From NCBI GenBank assembly GCA_963580455.1, contig OY756958.1:23262501-23326500 (forward strand): a DNA stretch of 64,000 bases, given 5' to 3'. Every line of letters begins with the position of its first letter. The stretch's first letter is position 1. The stretch is from Euonymus europaeus. Taxonomy: Eukaryota; Streptophyta; Magnoliopsida; Celastrales; Celastraceae. The notes under the pieces were generated by a model, which worked only from the letters and a program-made list of their open reading frames with translations, was not told the DNA's origin and made no database searches. Below are positions 1 to 12,353 of the stretch, in pieces. The position numbers and the translations under genes were made by a program.

Positions 1-1618
1 ATTCAGTAGAAGTTAATCTTATAAATTTTAAAACAGCTTGATGTAAATCGCCATATATGATTTGGAAATGAAGGATATAATAACAAATAGTTGGTTTTGA
101 AAGCTCCTAAGATTTTACTGTTTTACAAACACCTAAACAACATGCAATAAACTGAATATACCCGAAAATTTTAACAGACACCGTTCCGCACAAAAGAAGC
201 AAACTTTGTAAAGAATTATTTTCGAACTCAGTTTCAATAACCAAGAGCAAACGAACAAACAAAAAAGGATAGAAATTATCTTAGCTTGCTAGGTGACTGT
301 ACTCCAAAATTATTAAAGACTCGAAAATATTATAAATCCCGGTTTCGTTCTAGTTATATGGATTTTCTCATAAATATCCAAAAGAAAGGCCTTCCATCTA
401 ACGTAATAAAATAAAGTCCAAATTAAGTACCAAAACAAATAAAATAGTTAGAAGTAATGCATACTAGTAATCTAAATAAGCAAGCTATTGACACAGAGAT
501 GATCGGATCGAATCGACTCGAAAATAGCATAGCAGAGTCTCTTCTCAACTTCGAAGCTCCCAGGACTCTGGCTCAATTTCGCTCTAATGTGCTCTCTCTG
601 CATGTTACGTTACGACCTTGAAACATTTAGGCTTGGGCCTAGTCTAGTGGAATGGGCTGGTTTTGTTTATCTGAACTCATTTGAAAGTATTAAATCAGTG
701 GAGAAACTAGAGGAGAGGCATCGTTGAAGAATTTCTTCTTTATTGTTCTTGGTTCGTAAATCTTGGAGACCACCGATCTTAGCTAACAAAATGGATCGTA
801 TTAATCCAGTTGTGCTATCAATCAAACCCTAGCAAGCTGAAGTGAGGCTTCTGTTTGAGGGAGCTTAGAGAAATTTCAATTTGGCACCTTTGATTTCCTT
901 TTAATTGTGTATTATTATACCATTAAATATGAAATAAGAACTCTGGTGGAAACCAATGATGATAAATGACTCAGATTTAAATAATTTATATTGTCTCATC
1001 CTATTGTAACATCATATTTCATTATAAAATTTAAATTTTATTGTAAATGTACAATGATTATGAAATTTAATTATTAATTTATAATAATGAAATACGATAT
1101 TACAATGTAATAAATTACAATGGATTGTTTAGGATTAGGCCATTTACCATTTTTGGGTAAAATTTTACAAAGAAAGTGTAAATGTACTTAACATCCCGGC
1201 CCGCACAATTCATACGGTCGCGGCTTGTTGTTAAAAAAGGCCTATATTTGGGTTTTAAACAATCGCTCGGCCCAGATACCATTAAATATGGGCCATTGTT
1301 AGACTTAGACCCATATTAAGCGGATCCAGCGTCACCCATTTTGGTCGGGTATGACACATGGAATACTATTGCAGTAGTTCTGAATGGCCATGATCATGGA
1401 GTCCGTTACTGTGAAAAAAAAGGTGATTGAACACAACAATCCCATACATATGACGTATCAATGCAACAAGTTTATCAGATCTCTTTAGTTAAATCCAGGA
1501 CTGACTCAAGTAGTAGCGGAGCCAGCTTTTAAAAAACAAGAGCATTCAAAAACAAAGATTGTACTGATACAAGCTAACCAGGACCAGCTAAAAACCAACC
1601 AAAATGCATTAACTGGAC
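1..1618. other. Intergenic, downstream of the thiol lyase gene
   Basis: No coding sequence is supported here. The stretch is AT-rich. It contains an imperfect inverted repeat at about 1003-1107 (listed separately) and a GC-richer patch at about 1190-1350 that reads like dispersed repeat DNA but has no visible terminal repeats. The last part, next to 1619, is probably the 3' UTR of the minus-strand thiol lyase gene. Confidence 0.5.
1003..1107. repeat. Imperfect inverted repeat (possible small MITE)
   Basis: The left arm (1003-1028, starting attgtaacatcatatttcat) is nearly the reverse complement of the right arm (about 1078-1107, ending gatattacaat). About 50 bp of AT-rich loop separates them. 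No clear target-site duplication is seen, so this may be a degraded foldback transposon or only a hairpin. Confidence 0.35.
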
Positions 1619-4607
1619 TCATGGCTCAAATGTCATGCTTTCTGCCTCCTTCCTCACAGACTCGAACAGCACAGATGAGAGATATCTCTCACCAAAGCTT
1701 GGGAAAATCACCTGCAGAAGAATCATACGTAAAAGTAATCAATGAGAGAAGTAAACTAGTAGTAGCTAAGATAACAAAATGCAGCTGTTGATGCATTTGT
1801 CCAGCATGAAAACTATCCACAACGGAATAATAGGCTACAAACAAATGCATCTCAGAAAAAGAAGCAGCTGGCAGTTTGTAGATAATGATGGACTTACAAC
1901 AATGAGTTTTCCAGCATTCTCTTGTCTCTTTGCAATCTTGATTGCTGCTGCTGTTGCAGCTCCAGATGATATTCCAACCTGCAGCGAAGACTCCCACAAT
2001 CAGAAGCATAAAAACAAATGGATAATGGACGCAAAACTATTCATTTGCATAGGATTTTATATGGATTCTATGAGATATCTAAAAGGACACATCATAATCC
2101 CAGGATGGAAGATTCTGAAAAGTTAGAGAAACCTACAAGCAATCCTTCTTTCAGTGCGAGGAGCTTTGCAGTTTCAATTGCTTCGTCACTTGATACCTGC
2201 AGAAATTGTAAGTTTGTCATTTTTCTAATGACAAACATGTAATTGTGAAAAATATACTAATATAATAAAAAGCAATCTTACTTGAATAACTTCATCGAGT
2301 ATAGGGACTTCTAGAACACTAGGGATAAAACCAGCTCCAATTCCTTGGATCTTATGAGGACCTGACATTCATAATAGAATAGACCATCAAGTTACAGAAT
2401 TATCCACGAAATTCCTCTTGCTCGATAATACACTTAACAACTAAACAGATATGCCCCATGCAATCTTGCTCCAACCAGGCTTACAGAGTTGAGCATTTCC
2501 AGAGATTTTACAGGTTTGAGAAATCACACAATATTATAGTAATGGATTTGTGCCCAACGTGCTTGAAGATTAGAAAGGCAAACACAAGTCTATTTATGCA
2601 TATTCCATTCTATTATCTAACAAAAGTCAGCACACATCTTAAGGGAATTAGTAAAAACTGAGGCTAGAAATATATTACAAAAAGGGTTAAAGTATGGGAT
2701 ACGCGTGTCCCAACATGTCCATTAATTAAAAAAAAAAAGGGATACTCTTTTTCACGTGTCCGAGCGTATCCGTGTCCGATACGTGTCGGACACCGACACT
2801 CTAGCCAAAAAAGAGTGTCCGTGCTTCTTAGCCCTTGCCTTTAATATGCAATGACCAGAAGTCAATAATGGACATAGTTATTGAGCACATTAAAATAGAA
2901 GAGAAGCACACTGTTTAAACATGATTTTGAAACAACAAGAAAGATCAATCTTTATTTATATTATAAATTTTACTCCCTTTTTTTTTTGAAGCAGATCATT
3001 TTCTCCCTTATGATGCATCATGCCATAATGAATGAATCGCATCATTCACCATATAATATCTAACATTTTGTCCCAAGTACCGATCCTGCAGGAACATGTA
3101 TGCTGCAGCACCAGAAAATGCAAGGAGAAACCGATAAAATAGTCATCAATGATGCATAATGAAATAAAACATTACCAGGCTTTCCTCCAGATAAAACAGG
3201 ACTTTCGACTGGTTCCACACCATAGATCTGCAAAATAACAGAGTATTGAGTAAACGATAGTAACAAAGGAAGAGAACTATCCAGGGGGAAAGAAAAGACA
3301 TAAATTTTTAGCATCAAGATATGGTAAACTCAAATTCATCAAAAAGATAATCCTCAGAAAAAACTCGCAGCAGATTAATTTTATGTCTGTAAAATCAACT
3401 TACCTTTATGTTGGGGTTCTGTTCTTTAAGAAATCTACCAGCACCTGTTATGGTCCCACCAGTCCCAATCCCAGAAACAAGGGCATCTATTTTTCCTCCC
3501 GAGCCTTTCCATATTTCAGGTCCAGTAGTTTCATAATGTATCTGCACCAACACGAGAGAAATCAGTTTGCCTTTTCAACTACCAATTCCACGAGTTAAAG
3601 TAAGACTAAGTTAGCACCTTTGGGTTGGCAGGGTTTTCAAACTGCTGCAGCATGTAACCGTTGGGAGTCTTAGCCAATATTTCCTCTGCCTTCTGAACTG
3701 CACCTTTTACGCCTTTAGTAGGATCAGTGAGAACCAACTCAGCTCCAAAAGCGCAAAGAATAATTCTTCTCTCAAGACTCATTGATGCAGGCATTGTAAT
3801 GATAAGCCTGTAACTTTTAGCTGCTGCGATGAATGCTAAACCTATGCCAGTATTTCCACTAGTAGGCTCAATAAGTACACTCTTCAATCACCATTTAAGA
3901 AATGTAGTCAGAACAAGCGAAATTCAAATGCTTAAGATAATTAACAAATATAATATTCTATTTAACATCACGCTAATATCAAAATCTTCAATTTACCAGA
4001 ACAAAATGATATTTATACCCCGAAAACTTGAACCATAAAACGATATCAAAACCATACAACATGGTGCCTGACATTATTGTGTTTGGTTTTTAATAAAATA
4101 AATGTAACTAACCTGGCCTGGAGTTATAAGGCCTTTTGCCTCTGCATCAGCAATCATACTATAACCAATCCTGCATGTTGGGATGCAACAGTTAGGAGCC
4201 AGTACAAGTTTGACTTAAAACAACAGTTCAAACAAAATACTCAGCATTTCCCAGAATATTAATTCCTTCAACTATCCAGCAATAATGGACCTAAATGCAA
4301 CATATAAGATAGTAGTTACATAAATGCATCAAGGGAATATAAAGTAATACCTGTCCTTGACACTCGAGCAAGGCTCCATCATCTCAAGTTTAGCAGCAAT
4401 ACAAGCAACACAACCATCAACAACATTATTGAGATAGACTAACGGAGTTTTTCCAATTAACTGTATCCAGATTCCAAAGAAACAAAAAGAGAATACAGTA
4501 AGCAAACAACATAATAAGTAGTGAAGAAAAAAATTTATCAATCACCAACCAATAGTGCACTTTACCTCTGTAACATCTTTGGCAATTTCACCCTTCTCAA
4601 ATGCCAT
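1619..4607 (-). CDS. OASA1: Cysteine synthase / O-acetylserine (thiol) lyase, cytosolic type
   Basis: The enzyme makes cysteine from O-acetylserine and sulfide with pyridoxal phosphate (PLP), in the cytosol. Ten coding exons join cleanly: 4566-4607, 4351-4460, 4113-4170, 3618-3881, 3404-3541, 3176-3227, 2282-2361, 2137-2196, 1898-1978 and 1619-1711. All have GT-AG borders and the total is 978 nt, or 325 residues, the usual length of the cytosolic form. The start [14 protein letters not shown] lacks a transit peptide. The PLP lysine lies in PCSSVKDR, the substrate and phosphate loops are [10 protein letters not shown] and [10 protein letters not shown], and the C-terminus is [13 protein letters not shown]. 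Exon 8 must use the donor after CTT at 2137, because the later GT breaks the frame. An upstream non-coding exon is likely. The ferredoxin gene is divergent at 5573. The symbol is by homology to Arabidopsis OASA1/OASA2. Confidence 0.95.
2685..2830. repeat. Dispersed repeat in a thiol lyase intron
   Basis: Within the 814-bp intron between exons 6 and 7, this stretch is rich in gtgtcc/ggacac words. It contains a near-palindrome (gtgtccgatacgtgtcggac) and ends with gagtgtccgtgc. It differs from its AT-rich surroundings and looks like an inserted repeat. No target-site duplication was identified. Confidence 0.4.
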
Positions 4608-5572
4608 TTTTTCAGATTACTTCAATGCAAACAAAATCATAATCACTTTACCATATTATTTGAGAGAGAAAATTAAAAACTTTCAACAACTGGGATTAAT
4701 GGCGTAGACCAAATGAATATCTCCAACAATTATATTATAAAGCTGCCTATATCGAGAAGATAGTATATTTTAAGCCTTCAAAAATGAACCGAAGAACAAC
4801 AACATGAAAAACGCTTCACACTCCATTCACTTGGCAGGGATAATATGCAAAAATAGAACACAAAAAGATACCAAATTTTACTCTAGTTATCGACACTCAA
4901 GACAATTTACGATGTCTATGAAATCTGGATTCATGAAGCTTATGTCACTGAAATGTCTTGGCAATCAAACGAATATCATAATCTCACAACTTCAGAAAAC
5001 CCATCCATACAAGCACAAATCTTTTCAACAAATTCGAGAAACCCGCAACAGATGAACAATAACGAAATCGGAAGGTGAGAGAATGACCTCCTTGAAGCCG
5101 ACGACCTTTGGGGGAAACTCCCAGACCTTAATTGAGGATTAAATTGAGAACTTTCTGAATCTAATTTAAATTTTAACGAAACAGACAAAAAAGGTCGCGT
5201 TTACGTGTTTCTAACGTAGTTTATTATGGTCATTGGTGGTCGATGTTTCCACCATACCAAGAAATTATTTTTTTCAGAAGAAAAAAAAATTTGTTTGTGA
5301 AAAAGAAAGGAAAAGAATGGTAGCATTTTCCCCCTAGAAAATAGAAGACAAATGACCAAGAAATTTCTTTTTCCTGGTTAAAAATCTCCTTAAGGTCAGA
5401 ATTTACATTTTCCCTAATACCAACAATGCCATAGCCGCTACACATAAATTGCTAATTGCCCAACTAGAAAAAGAAGTTTCATTTACTCGCCAAACCAAAA
5501 ATCTTATCCTTTCGAAACCCCACGCATCTTCTCCACAAACACCTCTATCCTTCCTCTCAAAAGGCCAAAAAC
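4608..5572. promoter_or_regulatory. Divergent intergenic region between thiol lyase and ferredoxin C1
   Basis: This 965-bp gap contains the 5' regions of two genes transcribed away from each other. The minus-strand side probably holds a 5' UTR intron and non-coding first exon of the thiol lyase (roughly 4610-5140). The plus-strand side, about 5400-5572, is the ferredoxin promoter and 5' UTR. No open reading frame here resembles a protein. Confidence 0.55.
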
Positions 5573-6001
5573 ATGGCAACCCTTCAATTCACTCCATGTC
5601 CTTCATTGACTCTCGCCAGAAAAAAACACCCTAGAAAGCTCCCTGCCTTGCAACTCAACCATCGCAGATCCTTTTCAACAAAGGTGAGGTCATACAAAGT
5701 TGTGATTGAACATGAAAATCAATCCACAGAGCTGGAGGTTGAGCCTAATGAGAACATACTAGAAAAGGCATTGGATAGTGGCTTGTCTGTGCCCCATGAC
5801 TGCAAGCTTGGAGTGTGCATGACTTGTCCGGCAAAGCTAGTGAGCGGCATGGTTGACCAGAGTGATGGTATGCTCAGTGATGATGTGGTCGAGCGTGGCT
5901 TTGCTCTGCTTTGTGCTTCTTATCCGCGGTCTGATTGCCACATCAAGACCATTCCTGAGGAGGAGCTGCTGTCTCTACAACTTGCAACTGCCAATGATTG
6001 A
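5573..6001 (+). CDS. FDC1: Ferredoxin C1-type plastid [2Fe-2S] ferredoxin
   Basis: A single uninterrupted frame encodes 142 residues. Residues 1 to about 40 are rich in Ser, Arg and Lys with few acidic residues, as in a chloroplast transit peptide. The mature part begins near SYKVVIEHENQSTELEVEP. The plant-type [2Fe-2S] ligands are the Cys residues of DCKLGVCMTCPAKL plus the late Cys in LLCASYP. The C-terminal extension IPEEELLSLQLATAND is the hallmark of the FdC1 subfamily, which replaces the short tail of photosynthetic ferredoxins. FdC1 is reported as a low-abundance plastid electron carrier that accepts electrons from photosystem I but passes them poorly to FNR. In Arabidopsis (from memory) it also sits beside a thiol lyase and an FRL4 gene. 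Confidence 0.95.
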   Translation: MATLQFTPCPSLTLARKKHPRKLPALQLNHRRSFSTKVRSYKVVIEHENQSTELEVEPNENILEKALDSGLSVPHDCKLGVCMTCPAKLVSGMVDQSDGMLSDDVVERGFALLCASYPRSDCHIKTIPEEELLSLQLATAND

Positions 6002-7084
6002 ACCAAAGGTTTGCTCAATTAGGAGTTTTGGTTTTTGGGTATTCAATGTTATCATTGTTAGGTTCTTATTGTCACCGGAATTTTCACAATACATCTGATA
6101 TAATGCTTGTTGTATAAAAGGCAATCTTGGCTTAGAGGTGTAATGGAGACACCCAATTGCACTTGGTGTAAATGTAAGGAGCCTAAAGAGTCTGCATTTT
6201 GATGTCATGAAATCTTGAGTTTGTGTTTTGATCTCCTATATTGGTGTCAATGTGATAAAATTCTAGAGCATGCAAAATTATGGCAAAAGAAAGAGTGATA
6301 AAAATGACAGAATGGACAAAGAAGATAACATAGTTGCAGTACCGTAGATTTTCCCAAGAGAAATATTGAATAATACCATAAAGAGTTTTACAAACCACAA
6401 AGGGGTTTTATTCAATAATACACTACAGAAGAAGAAATCATAGAACAACAAACATTTAAGACAGAATCTGTTTTACTAAACATACGAAAAGAACCTGTCA
6501 AGTGAAAACTGCGAGCTAAGCTCTTGTGTCTTTCACAATGTTGCTTGCAATATCGGGCAAAAACACACGAGGTTTGATTCTCAAGACCATGGCAAGAAGA
6601 AAAATCTAACATTCTCAAAAAAAAAGGAGCATCCTCTGTTCACAGAGAAATCAAATGCCATTTGTTTTTTTTTTTTTTGCTCGAGTGAGAAACATTGCTA
6701 ACCACAGTACACTTTTTTACCAAAACCCAAGATGGCATTTGTTTCATCCTGAGACTCAAGTAAAAAATAGAATCGCATCCCAAGAACAAATGGCGAGAAA
6801 GTCTTTACTAAAAACTAATCCTACAACAAGCGATGGTACTTCTCAACATTGTTACCGTTCCAGTATATGATCACTTTCCACAGTCACCTACACCTGATGT
6901 TTGATCAATATTACAAATACAACTTCCTACCATGGCAAAGCAAGAAGTAGGATGACAATTATGATTAATACACACAAGTTGCTACCATTAAAACAATTAG
7001 TGATTACAATCAAAGCATTAAAAGAAAGCAAATGAGACTGGGGTCATCATATCAGTGGTTACCATCTTGGAAAAGTAGTCAAGT
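6002..7084. other. Convergent 3' intergenic region
   Basis: The plus-strand ferredoxin gene and the minus-strand FRIGIDA-like gene converge here, so the stretch mostly holds their 3' UTRs. A poly-T run lies near 6666-6678. Short reading frames look random. No RNA gene or transposon terminus was recognised. Confidence 0.5.
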
Positions 7085-10000
7085 CTACCGGTAGTAAGCC
7101 TGCTGATAAGCTGGTGCCAAGCCATTGCCATATCCCCCGTATACAGGGTAACCAACGGGAGCAGCAGCATATGTTGGATGTGCTGCTTCCGGTGAGTAAG
7201 CATAAGAATTGGATGGAGGGCTTCTGTTGCCATAAAGGGCAGGTGGGGAAGGATATGTTGGGATCCCAGCAGGGTACAGAGTATGGGAGGGAGACCTGAC
7301 AAAAGTTGGAGGAGCAGGAAATGACGACACATATGCATTTGTTAAACGACCAGCCTTAGCTGGAGGCATTGGACCACCACTGCTGGCCCGTGTTCGTTTG
7401 TTGGCAGGCACTGCAGCAGGCCTTTTCTTCTCAGTCTTGGCCTTCTCCAGCTGTTCCAGTCGTTTCTTGAGATTTTCTGGGGGGAACTCGGCTTCAAGTT
7501 TGTATTCCTCAATGCACGCGATGACTGCCCGGAGTGATGACTGCTCTTTGCGTGCAGCAAGGTGCTGGGAAAAAAATTGATAAACCAAAGTAACAATCAA
7601 TCGAAACAGAAGATATAGTCCCCAAGGATAAGGAGGAAATAGAAGTACCCAGATAGAGTCTTCACCATCCAGTTAGTTACCAAACAAGAACTGGATGCAT
7701 CGGAAACTGCAGTTACCTCAATGAATTTCTATAGTTATATTTAATGTAAATAATATGCACTATGCAGTAATCAACAGAAGATGCACAGTAAACTACAAAT
7801 GACTGATTGAGATTCAAGATGTAAAAAGAACAAATGGTTTTTACGCTTCTTCTCTCCACTGAACCACTGAATGTGCAAATGTACACAAATATTACCTGCG
7901 CACCAGAGCCTATGCACAATTGCACAGATGACAATTGATCTTTTTTTCCCCCATATTTTTGGAAATTATAATGAATATACATGTAATATAGCCCTAGCCA
8001 AAAAATCTACAGTCAAACTTCATGAACGGAATAAGTCAACGATCTTAGCAATGCCCACGCAAATATGACTAAGACAAAGCAAAAGAAAATATATTGCAAC
8101 TACAATGAATACGTCCACAGGACACAAAAACTAATCAAGAGACAGGTTCCGCCTTCCATAACACATAACTGTAACTCTAAGGAGTTGAGCATAATTAATT
8201 AAAATCCAGCAAAAACAAATTGAGTAATGTACCACAGCTCGGCTGGCATTGTTGGGGTACTCCATATTAGAGGCCGCAGTTTTTTTTGCATCCCTCAAAT
8301 AGGCTTTCAGAAGGGGAACAGGGGGGAACTCATCCATAAGGCCAACTTCATAAGTGAAATGCACTGCATCAAGCTGCTGTCCCCTGCCGATTAATTCTTT
8401 AATCATTTCTGAAATTAAGAGTGGCTCAAACGTGTCAAGTACCTGAAACCCTTTGGTTACATATTTAATGATTCAAGACAAAATATTCATTAACTCGGTG
8501 TGAAACAATTTGTCCTTCACTCCCGATGGCAATTCGATACCTTCAAAAGTCTCAGCTGTAAGGGAAGACAGGGCAGCAAGGCAAAGAATATTACCTAATT
8601 TTTTTTTATTAACATGATATGATGAAGAAAACAGAAAATCTATCCATCCAACAGTCAATTCCCATAATTGAGTATGCATCGATATTTTCATAGTTAATCA
8701 AGCATCATAATTTCAGGAGAGAACATGAAATCATAGTACCCACGAAACATAGGACTGGTAAACAGGTAGCATATGAATTGCTAGGGTAGGTCACTCCATA
8801 GTACTATGTCAATAAAGGCTTGTGTGCGCCATAATGTTAAGGTTCACAGAGACAATTCAAGCAAGAGAGTAAGAGACTAAAACATATACATCATAAGCTA
8901 GACACCAACTCTGCATTAATTTCAGAGTTGGGGAAAGCCTCCAGACATGATAAACACTTGACCAAAAAACATATCCTTCTAAATATACCACATTTCTTCT
9001 CTGCTGCTCAATACTTGAGCCCATTCGCTACTATGCTACAGCTTTACCAAAAACATATCCTTCTAATATGCCAACTCCCTTCACTCTGTTGCTTAATATG
9101 AGATCATTCAATTCCAAACGCTAAAGATTTTTAATGCTTTTTACGTCCCTTAAAGAGTCAAGTATACTTAAAACAATAGGACAATTTTAGAGGCCGAAAC
9201 AGCAATATGGAAAGAAATACTTTCAAAATTGATCAATGAGAGTGGCTCAGAAAATATACCAGGCATCTTATCACCCAAACCGAGGGAAATTGCAAGCCTG
9301 GGCATCTGCTTGCGCCAGGCAGACCCAATCACAAGCTTTCTGTACAAATCCAGATCATCATTCTTCACAATCCCAAAAGTAACCAAATGCTGCAAGAAAG
9401 TATGCACATCAGGCGTCTTCACGTTCTCTATTCCGCCGCGTTCCTCCAAGCTGGCCTTCCATGCCTCAGCAATCTTCTTGGCCCTTTCCTTGACACTAGG
9501 AGTCACCAGCAACCTAGACTTTCCAATCACAGGGTCCACCATCACCGGAATCAGGCTCTCCAGCACAACCGCACACGCCCACCCCAAGTCGTTCCCTTTG
9601 TCGCCACTCTTATCCGCCCTCCTGTCCACTGGAAAAACCTCATACATGGCCTCCAGAACAAACCTAGGAGGATCCACACACTCTGCTAATGCAACCGGAA
9701 CTTGGCTTCTCAACGTGTCGAGCTCTTTCTTTTTGGTGATAAGAAACTTCCAGAATCCATTAGAGTCCATTTTCAAGCAGAAAGCTTTTAGCACCATCAT
9801 CATGCCGTCACCATCATCAACCTCGCCATCTGGATTAAAAGACTCTTGATCAGTTCCTATAGATTCGAGGGCCACCTCTTGGTGCTCCTCAACACGGTCG
9901 AGTACAATTTCGACGCTGCCATCAATGGTGACCTCGCGCTTCTTAAGATAGTCAAGCGATGCTTTTGTCTCGTGATCTAGAGTTCGAATTTTATGCCTCA

Positions 10001-10166
10001 AAGCTTCCGACTTCTTCTGCAGATTCTGTTCCAAAGAGGTGAAGTGATCCGAGAGCTCCTTCCAGAGAAGAGTACAGCTAGTCATGAGCGAAGTCTGCCT
10101 CTGAAATTCGTCAAAGCTCGGCCGATTTAACTCAGTTAACTCGCCCGGATCGGGTATTGACCCCAT
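7085..10166 (-). CDS. FRL4: FRIGIDA-like protein, FRL4 subgroup
   Basis: Three coding exons, 9260-10166, 8233-8408 and 7085-7564, join in frame to 1563 nt (520 residues). The splice joins give MPEMIKELIGRGQQLD and SRAVHLAARKEQSS, both as expected for the family. The N-terminus MGSIPDPGELTELNRPSFDE marks the FRL4a/4b subgroup. An N-terminal coiled-coil stretch lies at about residues 40-90. The conserved Frigida domain core spans about 120-400, with the block VDPVIGKSRLLVTPSVKE. The tail is rich in Pro, Tyr, Ala and Ser, after a basic KRTRAS motif. FRIGIDA and its close relatives act as nuclear scaffolds that raise FLC expression and delay flowering; the FRL4 branch is less well understood. A three-copy 16-bp repeat lies just upstream of the start codon. 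Confidence 0.93.
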
Positions 10167-10214
10167 CGTCGGTGATTTGCGGAAGACGTACGATGATTCA
10201 GTGACAGATTAACG

Positions 10215-10262
10215 AACAAAGAAATGAAGGAACAAAGAAATGAAGGAACAAAGAAATGAAGA
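10215..10262. repeat. Three tandem copies of a 16-bp unit
   Basis: The unit aacaaagaaatgaagg occurs three times head to tail (10215-10230, 10231-10246, 10247-10262), with one change in the last base of the third copy. It lies about 50-95 bp upstream of the FRL4 start codon on the minus strand, so it is in the probable 5' UTR or core promoter. Confidence 0.85.
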
Positions 10263-10876
10263 GTAGTTCAATGGAAACCCTAGAACGGGATAGAGGAGAG
10301 TAGATGAAGGCTGGACTTGACAGAACAGAAGATGCTGATGTGGATTTCCATTGAAGTGCCACGTGTAGTGGCGACTACCGAATGCTACCAAGTTTATAGG
10401 ATGCGCCGGGGGTGCGAAGAGAAACGTAAACTTACCCAAAAGCAGCCTAACACGCCAAACAATTTGAGTAGTGCATTTTTGTTTGTTCAATCAATCAATA
10501 CATATTTTATTAGTATGATTATGTTGAAAAATATATTTTAATAATATAAATGATTATGTAATTTTATTTTTTTAATAAATATAAAATTTAATATTAATTT
10601 TTATATAATCATTTAATTAATTCTTTTTAAATTTGATATATATTTTAAAAAATAAAATAATAAATGAGTGTGAACGATAACAATAACATGAATTGAGCTT
10701 ATAAATTAGAATAGTGTTAAATAACCTAAGTTTATGTAGTTCAAGTTAAGACAGGTTTACATGGCATGCTTTGTAAACAAATGATATGAAAAATTAAAAT
10801 TTCAAAAAAATAAAATATCTCATTAGAAAAATTCACAGCACATTTTTTTTTCTTAAACAAAATTTTAAAACAGTTT

Positions 10877-11442
10877 GAGTGTGTTTGGATATTATTTTCT
10901 TTTCTAGTTTTTAAAAACGATTTTGGGTATAGTTTTTAGAAACATTTTTTAGAAAAAAAAACTGTTAAAAAATTCATTTGGTTGGTGATATTTGACTTTG
11001 TTTTCAGAAACCGAAAAACATGAAATTAAAATTGAAATTTAATCAAATGAAATTGAAATTCATCCAAATAAAACTCAAATTTATCAAAATGAAATTCAAA
11101 TTCATCAATCGGGTAAAAATGAAGGTGATTTTGGGTCAACACCGGAGCAAAGCCGTCTGGTGGCCGGACGACGATGTCGGTGAAGAGAGGCGAGTCACCG
11201 TTGAGAGTGAGAGAAGAGAGAGAAAAATAAAATAAAATAAATTCATCTTAATTACAATTATGTCACTTGAAAATCTTACAAAACAACAAAATGTTGTTTT
11301 GGTTTTCTAGTTTTTAAAACTGAAAAATGAAAACTGTTTTTAAAAATAAAAACTCAAAACAAATTAGGCAAATGAATTTTAAGCAATCATTTGATTTTTT
11401 AAAACAGAAAGCTGTTTTGGAAATCATTACCAAACACACCCT
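10877..11442. mobile_element. TIR-bearing MITE-like element
   Basis: The ends are inverted: gtgtgtttgg at 10879-10888 matches ccaaacacac at 11430-11439, with weaker similarity further in (gtttttaaaa tracts). The 566-bp body has no transposase. At about 11017-11110 it carries degenerate tandem units built on aaattcatcaaaatgaaatt. A clear target-site duplication was not found, so the family is uncertain; the ends are compatible with a hAT-type MITE. Confidence 0.6.
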
Positions 11443-11638
11443 CTCTTAAAATACATATTAGATTTCGAAAAAAAATTACGTATCCATAATCAGTAAGTAA
11501 ATATCTATTCAACAAGATCTATCATCGATAGGTTTTAATCACTCATTCTTAATTACATTGTTTTTAATTACATTATTTTTTTTGTACTAATATGTGAGTT
11601 ACGTAGGTTCTAGTGTTTATTTATGAGTATCGATATGA

Positions 11639-11836
11639 GATCGTATATCAGATTTTCATATTGTAACCTAAACAATAAGTGTTAAACCCTAAGAGGAACG
11701 GATTTGCTAAACCCTAACGGGATCGTGTATCGAATTTTCATGCTGTAACCTAAACAATAAGTGTTATAAACCTCAAGAGGAACGGATCCGCTAAACCCTA
11801 ACGGGCTCGTGTATCGGATTTCCATTTTGTAACTTA
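11639..11836. repeat. Tandem repeat, 82-84 bp unit, about 2.4 copies
   Basis: Two nearly full units (11639-11720 and 11721-11804) and a partial third (11805-11836) share the words tcgt.tatc, gtaacctaaacaataagtgt and gaggaacggat. Each full unit contains taaaccctaa, a telomere-like word also known as a plant telo-box. The copies differ at several positions, so the duplication is not recent. Confidence 0.8.
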
Positions 11837-12061
11837 AAATACTCAGATTCACTACAAAATCCTAAATGTCTCAAGTGCTAAACTTTAGGGTCTTAACTAT
11901 TATACTCTAACGGGTTTAGATACTCAAAGTAATTTCAATAAAAAGGCAAAAAAATAATGAATATATATTCTACTATCATAATGTAATAAAATTTCAGCTT
12001 GAATAAACATTTTACACATCATATATATGAATTACATTATTTTTAAAAATAATATAATTGA

Positions 12062-12190
12062 AAAAACGCGATAAAAACTATCGATAATGGGTCTTATTAG
12101 AAAAAAATTTACGCGCTAAGTTCGAATATGTAATTTTTTAAAAAATGACATGTATTTTGAGAGATAAAACGTTTTAAAATTTCGTTTATG
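12062..12190. repeat. Fragment of a dispersed repeat shared with 48459-48572
   Basis: The core taagttcgaatatgtaattt followed by a tract ending in ttttgagagataaaa recurs on the same strand at 48511-48564, with flanking similarity (ctatcga.aatg.gt). The second copy lies inside an element with inverted ends (48386-48722), so this one is likely a truncated relative. Confidence 0.6.
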
Positions 12191-12353
12191 AAAAAGATAA
12201 ATAAAAACAGATTTTTAAAAAAGTAACCTGTCACACCAATATGGTGTGCCATGACTTGGGCTAATAAAAATTAGGTTCTAAAATATTTTTGTATAAATTA
12301 AGTTAATATATTAAACTACGCCCATAGGGCATTGCAAGTAACGCAAAAGGTGG

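Noticed and set aside
9168..9259. Extension of FRL4 exon 1 past 9260
   Set aside because: The frame continues by chance into the intron; the family sequence requires splicing after MPG.
9229..9849. 206-codon plus-strand frame
   Set aside because: It is antisense to the first exon of the FRL4 gene, which has clear protein similarity on the other strand.
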